A stretch of 64,000 nt of DNA, taken from Alphaproteobacteria bacterium. Its GTDB lineage: Bacteria > Pseudomonadota > Alphaproteobacteria > SHVP01. The stretch's first letter is position 1, and the number at the start of each line of letters is the position of its first letter. The translations under genes and the position numbers were made by a program. Below the pieces are notes generated by a model. That model saw only the letters and a list, made by a program, of their open reading frames with translations. It had not been told where the DNA came from and did no database searches. Below are positions 9,063-16,793 of this stretch, piece by piece. Where the stretch lies: assembly GCA_016869765.1 (NCBI GenBank), contig VGES01000006.1:1-64000 (forward strand), in the 5' to 3' direction.

Positions 9063-10699
9063 AGCCGGAACCCGGTGATGCCCGTCGTACGTCGTACGGC
9101 TTGATTGTTGCCGACAATTAGCGATGCGCCCGGTTCGATCTCGCCGCCCAGCAATTCGGTGTGATTGCCGTTGGTGATGCCGAGGCGCACGGTGAGGGCC
9201 TTGGGCTTGCCGTTTTCGCCGACCACCCACACCCGGCCAGGCGCACCGGACCCGCCCTGTCGCTGGGCCAGGATTTCGGCGAACTTTGCCCGCTGTCCTT
9301 CGGTCAGGATGGTCCGGAGTTGTTCATTGAAGCGCTCTCCGGCGCGACGCAGTTCGGTTTGCATTTCTTCGCGGGACGCGCCGCTCGTCCGCAACCGCTG
9401 CAAGACGTCGCGGGTCTCGCCACCGAAGGCCTGGGCCCGGCGCTGCTGATCCTGGGTCAACTGCAACTGCTCGGTCAGGCGCTGCAGCAGCTCGCCGGGG
9501 GCTGGCGCGTTGCCCGGCGGCCGTCCCGCCCCCGGGGGAGCCCCTGGCGGCGGCGTCGGGCTGGCGGCTTGCGCCCCCGGACCGGCTGCCGCTTGATCGG
9601 GGGGCCGGTAGCGCAGTGCCAGGTTGGGTACGCGCACGACGTCGGTTCGGCGATCGAGGATGATCTGGACGTTGGCGGTCAAGCCTGGGAGCAGCACCTG
9701 ATCACGGTTGTCCGCCGAAACCACCACCGTGTAGGTCGTGACGTTCGAAGCCACGATCGGTAGCTGTCGAATCTGCTCGACCTTGCCCGCGAACGTACGG
9801 CCGGTGAAGGCATCGACCGTGAAATTGACCGGCTGGCCGACCCGCACACGCCCGATGTCGGCTTCATCGACGTTGGTTTCGACCTGCATCTCACGCAAGT
9901 CCTGGGCGATCACGAACAACACCGGCGCGTTCAAGCTCGCGGCGACGGTCTGACCCAGGTTCACGGCGCGATTGATTACCGTGCCTTCGACGGGCGCCCG
10001 GATGTGCGTGCGCTCGAGGTCGATCAACGCCTGTTCGAGGGCGGCCTCGGCCTTCTGCACCGCCGCCGTGGCGTTGATCACCTGCGCCTCGGCGACGGCG
10101 ATCTGGGCTTCGGACGAACCCACGGTCGCCTGGGCCGCATTGGTCTGGGCGCTCGTGCTTTCCATGTCCGTGCGGGCGCGTTCGACGTCGCGGGTCGAGG
10201 CGACGCCGCGCTGGATCAATTCCTCGCGGCGGCGCAACTCGCGTTCGGCATCGACGGCGCGCGTTCGGGCGTTGTCGAAGTTGGCGGAGGCCGTGCGCTG
10301 ATCGGCTCGTGCGCGCAACAGGGCCGCCCGTTGCATCGCCAGATTGGCCTTGGTGACGGCGACTTCCGCCTCCGCCTGGCGCACGCGTGCTTCGAACGTC
10401 TGCGGATCGATCCGGGCCAGGAGCTGGTTTTTCTTCACCAGGCTGTTGAAGTCGACGTGGATCTCGGAGACCTGTCCCGAAATCTGCGAGCTGATCTCGA
10501 CCGTAACGACGGCGCCGATCTTGCCCGAGGTCGAGATCGCGCTGACGATCTCTCCGCGATCGACGTTCGCCAGGCGGAATTCGTCTTTGCTGCTGCCACC
10601 ACGGGTCGCCAACCACACGATGGCGAGCGTGAGGACGATCGCCCCACCGATGCCGGCAAGGCGCAACCGCCGATCGAGGCGGCGCCAACGAGCGAGCAT
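9059..10699 (-). CDS. MacA-like efflux periplasmic adaptor subunit with inserted LTxxQ helical domain
   Basis: 546 aa; HlyD/biotinyl-lipoyl architecture (THIRAPVEGTVINRAVNLGQTV); Pro-rich linker then QLTQDQQRR...ILTEGQRAKF insert. Confidence 0.9.
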   Translation of the reverse strand: MLARWRRLDRRLRLAGIGGAIVLTLAIVWLATRGGSSKDEFRLANVDRGEIVSAISTSGKIGAVVTVEISSQISGQVSEIHVDFNSLVKKNQLLARIDPQTFEARVRQAEAEVAVTKANLAMQRAALLRARADQRTASANFDNARTRAVDAERELRRREELIQRGVASTRDVERARTDMESTSAQTNAAQATVGSSEAQIAVAEAQVINATAAVQKAEAALEQALIDLERTHIRAPVEGTVINRAVNLGQTVAASLNAPVLFVIAQDLREMQVETNVDEADIGRVRVGQPVNFTVDAFTGRTFAGKVEQIRQLPIVASNVTTYTVVVSADNRDQVLLPGLTANVQIILDRRTDVVRVPNLALRYRPPDQAAAGPGAQAASPTPPPGAPPGAGRPPGNAPAPGELLQRLTEQLQLTQDQQRRAQAFGGETRDVLQRLRTSGASREEMQTELRRAGERFNEQLRTILTEGQRAKFAEILAQRQGGSGAPGRVWVVGENGKPKALTVRLGITNGNHTELLGGEIEPGASLIVGNNQAVRRTTGITGFRL

Positions 10700-11193
10700 C
10701 AGGTGCCCTTCCCTGGCCGTTCGTGGCGCGGTGGTGGGGCCGAGGCCAACGGCATCTCCGTTCGCGGGGCAAGGAACATATAGCGGATCATACGTTCCCG
10801 ATCAGCCGCGGGCATGCCCTTGGCAGCGGCCAGGATCGCCTCGTGGGTCACGGCTTGCAGATCCTGGGCCCGATCGCGGAGCGCTTTGAACGCGGTCTCG
10901 GCCTTGGTCCGGTCGAACGGTTCCTCGGATACGACCCTACCAGCCTGGCGTTGTGCCTGGCGAAAGGCACGCGTGCGGTCGCGCAATTCACTGCCGCGCG
11001 CGGCAAAGGCCTCACGTGCGACGAGTCGCGAGGCCTCGGGCAGCGCCAGGAACTCTGGCATCGGGCGTTGGCGGGATAGGGCTGGTGGATCACGCAGAAA
11101 CACACCCACAATCAACCCCACCAGGAAGAGATTTGCGATCAACGATATGGTGAGCGCGATCTTCAGTCGCCGACGCGGGCGTTCGGTCATCAA
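10699..11193 (-). CDS. periplasmic heavy-metal-sensor-like membrane protein (CnrX/ZraP-type)
   Basis: single N-terminal TM (ALTISLIANLFLVGLIVGVFL) followed by Arg/Gln-rich helical periplasmic domain; gene order next to ECF sigma. Confidence 0.65.
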   Translation of the reverse strand: MMTERPRRRLKIALTISLIANLFLVGLIVGVFLRDPPALSRQRPMPEFLALPEASRLVAREAFAARGSELRDRTRAFRQAQRQAGRVVSEEPFDRTKAETAFKALRDRAQDLQAVTHEAILAAAKGMPAADRERMIRYMFLAPRTEMPLASAPPPRHERPGKGT

Positions 11194-11633
11194 TCGATCT
11201 CCAGGAACTCGTCCATGGTGTCAGGGGCGCCGCTCATCCAACCGGCGATTTCCTGATCGTCGTAAATTTGGGTACTGCGCCGCTCGACTTCGAGTCCGAC
11301 GTAGACGCCGAGCACGGCGACGAGCGCCATGGCCGCGACCCGCCACGCCGGGCCGAGAATGACCCAAAGAAGGAGCGGCGGGCGTTCAACCGGTGCCGCC
11401 AGGCGGACGGCGAGACGGGCGGCGAAATCCGACGATAGCGCCGGGGGCACCAACCGATCGAGCGTCCGATCCAGCCGGCGAGCCTCGTCGAGCGCGCGCC
11501 GGGCATCGAGTGAGCGACCGGCCAGCGCTTGTGCCGCGTCGCGTTCGGCATCCGGCCAGCGTTCGGGATCGGCCCCATAAGCGGCGACGATGCTGCGAAA
11601 GCGATCGAGAGACATGGGGGTCTGCATGGTCAT
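11190..11633 (-). CDS. probable anti-sigma factor / membrane regulatory protein
   Basis: 147 aa, single TM (LLLWVILGPAWRVAAMALVAVLGVYVGL) directly downstream of ECF sigma; family not recognised. Confidence 0.5.
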   Translation of the reverse strand: MTMQTPMSLDRFRSIVAAYGADPERWPDAERDAAQALAGRSLDARRALDEARRLDRTLDRLVPPALSSDFAARLAVRLAAPVERPPLLLWVILGPAWRVAAMALVAVLGVYVGLEVERRSTQIYDDQEIAGWMSGAPDTMDEFLEID

Positions 11634-11652
11634 CCTCCGGTGGTGAGCCCGG

Positions 11653-12228
11653 TCATTCGTCCATCAGGTCGGCGGCGACGTCCGCCAATCGTTCACGCAG
11701 ACGCCGCCGGCCACGGGCGAGCAGCGATTCGAGGGCGTCGACGGTGAGCGCCAGGACGGCCGCGGCCTCCTGTTGGCTCATCCCCTCGTAGTGTACCAAC
11801 ACCAGCGCCAAGCGTTGGCGTTCCGGCAAGTCGTCCAACGCGTCCCGCACCCGCCGGCGCTGATCGAGGCGCCGATCGGCGCCGAGCGCACCGCGTCCTT
11901 CGTCGGTCGGCTCGGCGACATCGTCGAGCGAGCGGGTGCGCCGGGCCCGCTTGCGATCGATGCTCAAATTGACGGCGACACGGTAGAGCCACGTCTTCAA
12001 CGGTGCGCCATCTGGTTGCCAACCGGCGGCCTTGCCCATCAACCGGACGAAACACTCCTGGGCCACGTCCTCCGCTTCGCTGCGATCGCCGAGCACGCGC
12101 CAAGCGCAACGCATGAGCATCGTCGCGTAGCGTTCGACCAACGCCGGCCAGGCGGACGAATCGCCGTCCGCGATCCGCCGAATCAGCGCATCGTCGTTGT
12201 CCGCGCGGTCGAATGCCAAGCGTTCCAC
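11653..12228 (-). CDS. ECF RNA polymerase sigma factor
   Basis: sigma2 ERYATMLMRCAWRVLGDRSEAEDVAQECFVRLM; sigma4 LPERQRLALVLVHYEGMSQQEAAAVLALTVDALESLLARGRRRLRE. Confidence 0.93.
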   Translation of the reverse strand: MERLAFDRADNDDALIRRIADGDSSAWPALVERYATMLMRCAWRVLGDRSEAEDVAQECFVRLMGKAAGWQPDGAPLKTWLYRVAVNLSIDRKRARRTRSLDDVAEPTDEGRGALGADRRLDQRRRVRDALDDLPERQRLALVLVHYEGMSQQEAAAVLALTVDALESLLARGRRRLRERLADVAADLMDE

Positions 12229-12237
12229 GGTGCCCTT

Positions 12238-12269
12238 CGACGGGCGGTTCCGGAGGGAACCGCCCGTCG
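12238..12269. other. perfect 14-bp hairpin between EF-hand gene and sigma gene
   Basis: CGACGGGCGGTTCC-GGAG-GGAACCGCCCGTCG; no adjacent T-tract. Confidence 0.8.
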
Positions 12270-12276
12270 GCCTAGC

Positions 12277-12735
12277 TTATCGACGCCGACCGCGGCTAGG
12301 AACCTCTGTGGCCTCAATGCCACCGTCGCTGTTGGCGTCGTAGCGTTTGAACCAGCGCCGCGACGGCGCGGTGATCTCCTCCGCCGTCAACTGGCCATCG
12401 CCGTTGGCGTCCAGCATGTCGAACAGGCTGGTCGCGCCGAGCATCTGGAAGAACTGGCCGCGCCGACGAAACTCATCGACCGAGAGTTGGCCATTGCTAT
12501 CGACGTCGGCCGCACCGAACAGGCGACGATGTTCGGCGGCGATTTCCTCGATCGACACCTTGCCGTCTTTGTTGGTGTCGAACAGTTCGACGAAGCGTTC
12601 GCTGAAGTCGCCGCCCCGATCGTGCGGCGGGCCGCCCGGACCGCCACCGGGTCCCCCCGAACGGGGCTGGGCCAAGCTGACGCCGGCGGCCAGCAAAACC
12701 GCGGCAATGGCGAGGGGCGACAGTACGGAGCGCAT
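12277..12735 (-). CDS. secreted EF-hand calcium-binding protein
   Basis: signal peptide; loops DTNKDGKVSIEE, DVDSNGQLSVDE, DANGDGQLTAEE, DANSDGGIEATE. Confidence 0.9.
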   Translation of the reverse strand: MRSVLSPLAIAAVLLAAGVSLAQPRSGGPGGGPGGPPHDRGGDFSERFVELFDTNKDGKVSIEEIAAEHRRLFGAADVDSNGQLSVDEFRRRGQFFQMLGATSLFDMLDANGDGQLTAEEITAPSRRWFKRYDANSDGGIEATEVPSRGRRR

Positions 12736-12851
12736 GGGGATTTCCTTCGTTCGAGCGTTTCGGGTTCTCTGCTCCTAACCACGGGGATCTGCGGCCTTTT
12801 CCGTCGCCGCCTTGGGGCCCATACTTGCAGAAACAACCGGGAGGACCCGCG

Positions 12852-13697
12852 ATGGCGCGCGATCATATCGAGTTCATTCAAGCGCAACTCATTCCTTGGC
12901 GGGTGTTGCCGCCCACCACCGCGCGGCCCGGCGTCGAAATGCGGATGCTGTCGCGCGATCCCGAGATCGGCGCCTCCAGCCTTCTGTTGCGGTATCCCAA
13001 GGGATTCGCGATCAACGAACCCCATTACCTCGACAACGACGAGGAATTCTTCGTCCTCGATGGAGAACTCGAGATCGGACGAACCCGATACGGCAAGGGC
13101 AGCTACGCCTACCTTCCCGACGGTTACCCGAGGCCGCGGATGGCGACGCCCGATGGGGCGCTCGTGCTCACGTTCTTCGAGGGCAAACACAAGAACGTCT
13201 TCGGCGGGGCCAAGGACTTCCGCAAGGATTTGCTCGTCGAAAAGATCGACACCACGACAGCGGCCTGGGCGGGCATCGTCGATCCCAAGGTGAAAGGTGG
13301 TGGGTTGCGCAAGATCATGTTGCGCGAGGATGCCAAGACGGGAGAGCGCACCTGGATCCTGCGCATGGGAGCGAACGACCCCAAGAAGGTGACGCACTCG
13401 CAGCTCGAAATTCACCCGTTCGTCGAAGAGATGCTGCTGCTCGACGGCTCGATCTCGATGTCGATCGGGGTGCTGCATCAGGGCGCCTATTTCTGGCGGC
13501 CGGGCGGTGTTCAGCACGGCCCGGTCGGAACGATCCCGGGCTGCACGTGCTTCTTCCGCTGCAAGGGCGGTCCGTTCTCGACCGACTGGACCAAGGAGTC
13601 CTACCCGATCGACTACAACGCACCCTATGACCCGACTCTGCCGCCCGATCTCAAGGCCATCGCCCGGCCCTTGGGCGCACCACAGCCGATCGCCTAA
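12852..13697 (+). CDS. cupin-domain protein (ChrR-like cupin)
   Basis: MARDHIEFIQAQLIPW; two cupin-like halves with EEFFVLDGELEIG and EEMLLLDGSISMS motifs. Confidence 0.75.
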   Translation: MARDHIEFIQAQLIPWRVLPPTTARPGVEMRMLSRDPEIGASSLLLRYPKGFAINEPHYLDNDEEFFVLDGELEIGRTRYGKGSYAYLPDGYPRPRMATPDGALVLTFFEGKHKNVFGGAKDFRKDLLVEKIDTTTAAWAGIVDPKVKGGGLRKIMLREDAKTGERTWILRMGANDPKKVTHSQLEIHPFVEEMLLLDGSISMSIGVLHQGAYFWRPGGVQHGPVGTIPGCTCFFRCKGGPFSTDWTKESYPIDYNAPYDPTLPPDLKAIARPLGAPQPIA

Positions 13698-14530
13698 TGC
13701 CCCGCCCGCACGTCGAATACGTCCAGTGTCAGGCCCTGCGCTGGAAGGACTTGGTGGCGGGGCACCCGCGCGCCGGTGCTCGGGCCAAGACGCTGAGTGC
13801 CGACTCGAAGACCGGGGCCTGCTCGCTCCTGATCGAGTATCCCGCGGGCTGGCAACGACGCGGTCCCCAGATGCTCGCCTGCGACGAGGAGTTCCTCGTC
13901 GTCGCCGGCGACCTGGTCGTCAATGGACGGGCCTTCGGCCCACGCGCTTATGGGTATTTTCCGGCAGGCCTTGCGCGGCGCGGGATGGCGTCTCAGACCG
14001 GGGCGATCGTGCTCACGTTTTTTGAAGCCGAGCCGTGTCCCGCGCCCAAGCGAACGAAATTCGACCGGCGGGCGTTGGTCGAATTCTGCGACAGCGATCT
14101 GATGCCCTGGGATACCGGCTTCGATCACCGGCTGTCGGGCTCGGGCATCGGCATCAAATTCCTGCGCAAGATTCCGAATGGCGATCGCACATGGCTTCTC
14201 CACAAGTCGGCGGATCGGCGGGAGGATCTGCCGAAGCGCGGCCGGCTCGAGAAGCACCCCTGCGTCGAGGAGTTCTTTCTCCTCGAGGGCCAATTGAACT
14301 GGCCGATGGGCCCGATGAAGCGTGGCGCCTACTTCTGGCGCCCGCCGGGCATCGTCCACGGGCCGGGAGCCTCGCTCCAGGGGTATGTCGCGCTGTTTCG
14401 CTCGAAGGATGGGCCGTTCGTGACCGATTGGCAGGTCGAAACCCGACCGCGGCCGCTGCGCGACCCGCCCTATCGGCCCGTTCTGCCCCTGGGATATCCA
14501 CGCGCTCGTGGTGCGCTGGGCGGCTGGTGA
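13697..14530 (+). CDS. cupin-domain protein, tandem paralog of the preceding gene
   Basis: MPRPHVEYVQCQALRWKDL...KTLSADSKTGACSLLIEYPAGW parallels 12852..13697; TAATG overlap. Confidence 0.75.
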   Translation: MPRPHVEYVQCQALRWKDLVAGHPRAGARAKTLSADSKTGACSLLIEYPAGWQRRGPQMLACDEEFLVVAGDLVVNGRAFGPRAYGYFPAGLARRGMASQTGAIVLTFFEAEPCPAPKRTKFDRRALVEFCDSDLMPWDTGFDHRLSGSGIGIKFLRKIPNGDRTWLLHKSADRREDLPKRGRLEKHPCVEEFFLLEGQLNWPMGPMKRGAYFWRPPGIVHGPGASLQGYVALFRSKDGPFVTDWQVETRPRPLRDPPYRPVLPLGYPRARGALGGW

Positions 14531-14562
14531 AAAAAAGGGCCGCCGACACGCGTCGGTGGCCC
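14530..14562 (-). terminator. intrinsic terminator of the minus-strand substrate-binding protein gene
   Basis: minus strand GGGCCACCGACGCGTGTCGGCGGCCCTTTTTTT. Confidence 0.75.
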
Positions 14563-14581
14563 TTCGATCGGTCCGCCTGAA

Positions 14582-16135
14582 CTAGCGGACGAACTCGATC
14601 TCTTCGTAGGTGAACGTCCGCACGCGGTTACGGAAGCCCTTGAGGTTGCGCGACACCGCCGTCATGTCGACGATCTCGTGCAGGAAGATGTGCGGCGCCT
14701 CGACGTTGTACTTCTCCTGGATCTGGGCCAGGAGCGCGTTGCGCTTCGCCGGATCGAGTTCCGTGTCCGATTGATCGAAGGTCGCGCGTAGACTCTCATC
14801 GCAGTAGAACGGCTTCGACGGGTTGCGGCAGCTGCCATACACCAACCCCTGGATCGTGTCGTTCAGTGGCGAGATCGCATTGATCGCGACGTAACCATGG
14901 CCCTCCCATTTCGGCGTATCGAGCAGCTTGCCGAGGTAGTTGGCGAAGGCGGTCGGACGGACGCTCATCTTCACGCCGACCTTGCCCAGATCCTGGACGA
15001 CGTTCTGGTAGATCTCGCTGTCGCCTGGAACACCACCGATGACGGCTTCGATCAGCAGTTCCGGAATGCCCTGACCGTTGGGATGGCCGGCTTCGGCGAG
15101 CAACGCTTTGGCTTTGTCGGGATTGTGGCCGTAGTGCTTGGTCGGATGATAACCCTGGGCCGTGGACGGAATGATCATGCCGGTCACCCGCCCGCCAAAC
15201 CCGCGCAAGTACGCATCGACGTAGCCCTGGGTGTTGACAGCGTAGTTGAGCGCCTGGCGAACGCGGCGGTCCGCCAACGGTTTGACGTTGGCCTGCACGT
15301 TTTCGGTGAATAGGCCCATCGACACCGTCTGCGGCGAATACGAAATATCGATCAAGCCACCCGCGGCCTCGATCTGCGGGAAGTTGTCGGGGGTGCCGCC
15401 CTGCATGATCTCGACCTGTCCCGACAGGAACGCCGCCAAGCGTGCCGGGCGCTCCTCCAGCTTGAAGAGCTCGAGCCGACGGATCTTGGGTGGACGGTAA
15501 GAGCCTTCCCAGGCCTCCATGTTGGCGCGGTTGTCGGCGATCCAATCCAGATGCTTGTAGGGCCCTGTGCCGATCGGTTTGCGCGTGAACCCGGCGATGC
15601 CCACGTCCTTGAAGTACTTCGGCGGCACGAGGTAGAGGCCGGAGATGCGCGCCGGCACGATCGGGTCGGGTTTGGCCGTCGTGACCTCGAAGGTGAGGTC
15701 GTCGACCTTGGTCAACTTGCCGAGCGGTCGGACGATGACCGAGGCGTTCTGTCCGTCCCTGCGGCCGTCTTCCGAGTTCAGCCAATCGAAGCTGGCGATG
15801 ATCGAATCGGCGTCGACCTTTTCGCCGTTCGAATAGGTCGTGTTCGGACGAACCTTGAAGCGCCAGGTTGTCGGGGCGGTGTTCTGCCAGGAGAGCGCGA
15901 TCGCTGGCTGTGGCTTGCCTTTTTCGTCGACCCAGGTCGGAGCATCGAAGATGGCCGCCCAGTGGTAGACGCCGGGCGAACCCGAACCGCGGTAAGGATT
16001 GCCGAGCGCGAGGGGAAATTGGTTGATGGCGACGCGCAGCGTGCGATCCTGCGTTGCGGCCTCGGCGGCCACGGCGCCGGCGAGTAGCGCACCGGTGGCT
16101 GCCCCGGCCAGCCAAGCGATAGCGGAACGTTTCAT
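14582..16135 (-). CDS. ABC transporter substrate-binding protein, family 5 (peptide/nickel/opine type)
   Basis: signal peptide MKRSAIAWLAGAATGALLAGAVAAEA; SBP_bac_5 features (PIGTGPYKHLDW, KALLAEAGHPNGQG). Confidence 0.92.
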   Translation of the reverse strand: MKRSAIAWLAGAATGALLAGAVAAEAATQDRTLRVAINQFPLALGNPYRGSGSPGVYHWAAIFDAPTWVDEKGKPQPAIALSWQNTAPTTWRFKVRPNTTYSNGEKVDADSIIASFDWLNSEDGRRDGQNASVIVRPLGKLTKVDDLTFEVTTAKPDPIVPARISGLYLVPPKYFKDVGIAGFTRKPIGTGPYKHLDWIADNRANMEAWEGSYRPPKIRRLELFKLEERPARLAAFLSGQVEIMQGGTPDNFPQIEAAGGLIDISYSPQTVSMGLFTENVQANVKPLADRRVRQALNYAVNTQGYVDAYLRGFGGRVTGMIIPSTAQGYHPTKHYGHNPDKAKALLAEAGHPNGQGIPELLIEAVIGGVPGDSEIYQNVVQDLGKVGVKMSVRPTAFANYLGKLLDTPKWEGHGYVAINAISPLNDTIQGLVYGSCRNPSKPFYCDESLRATFDQSDTELDPAKRNALLAQIQEKYNVEAPHIFLHEIVDMTAVSRNLKGFRNRVRTFTYEEIEFVR

Positions 16136-16308
16136 CGACCCCTCCTGAAAGAACGGTTGGCTTGGTGCGACTCTAGACGAAGCACCAATCCGGTCCAGTG
16201 CCGGTAGGTCGCGTGTCCACCCGTCGGACGGCAACAGGGTGGCGCCGAGCGCCACTTTGCGGCTGCCGCAACGGGCGGGCTATGCTCGGTCACAAATTGG
16301 GGAGGACC

Positions 16309-16782
16309 ATGGCGAAGAAGAAAACCAGCCGCCCGAAGGCGGCCGCTAAGAACCGTGTCGCGAGACCGGCGGGACCGGATCGGAACGCCTACCGCATCAG
16401 GACCAGGCCGGACACCTACGACAAGTTTCGTATCGCGCTCGGCTACCGGGTCGGGGATCTCGTATTCCTGTCGGGTCAGGCTTCCCTCGACAAGGCTGGC
16501 AACATCGTTGGCACGGGGGACTTCGACCGTCAGCTCAAGCAGACCTTCGCCAACCTCGAGCGCGCGCTCAAGGCGGCCGGTTCGTCGATGCGCCAGATCG
16601 TCAAGGTCAATATCTACCTCACCGACATGGCCAACTTTCCGAAGATCGTCGAAGCTCGCGGCAAGTATTTCCGGCAGCCCTGGCCAGCCGACACGATCGT
16701 CGAGGTCGGCGCCCTCGGCCTCCCCGAGCTGATGATCGAGATCGAGGCGATCGCCCTCGTCGGCGGCAAACTCGTCAACTGA
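16309..16782 (+). CDS. RidA family protein with Lys/Arg-rich N-terminal extension
   Basis: GDLVFLSGQASLDKAGNIVGTGDFDRQLKQTFANLERALKAAGSSMRQIVKVNIYLTD. Confidence 0.9.
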   Translation: MAKKKTSRPKAAAKNRVARPAGPDRNAYRIRTRPDTYDKFRIALGYRVGDLVFLSGQASLDKAGNIVGTGDFDRQLKQTFANLERALKAAGSSMRQIVKVNIYLTDMANFPKIVEARGKYFRQPWPADTIVEVGALGLPELMIEIEAIALVGGKLVN

Positions 16783-16793
16783 AGGAAACTTCC

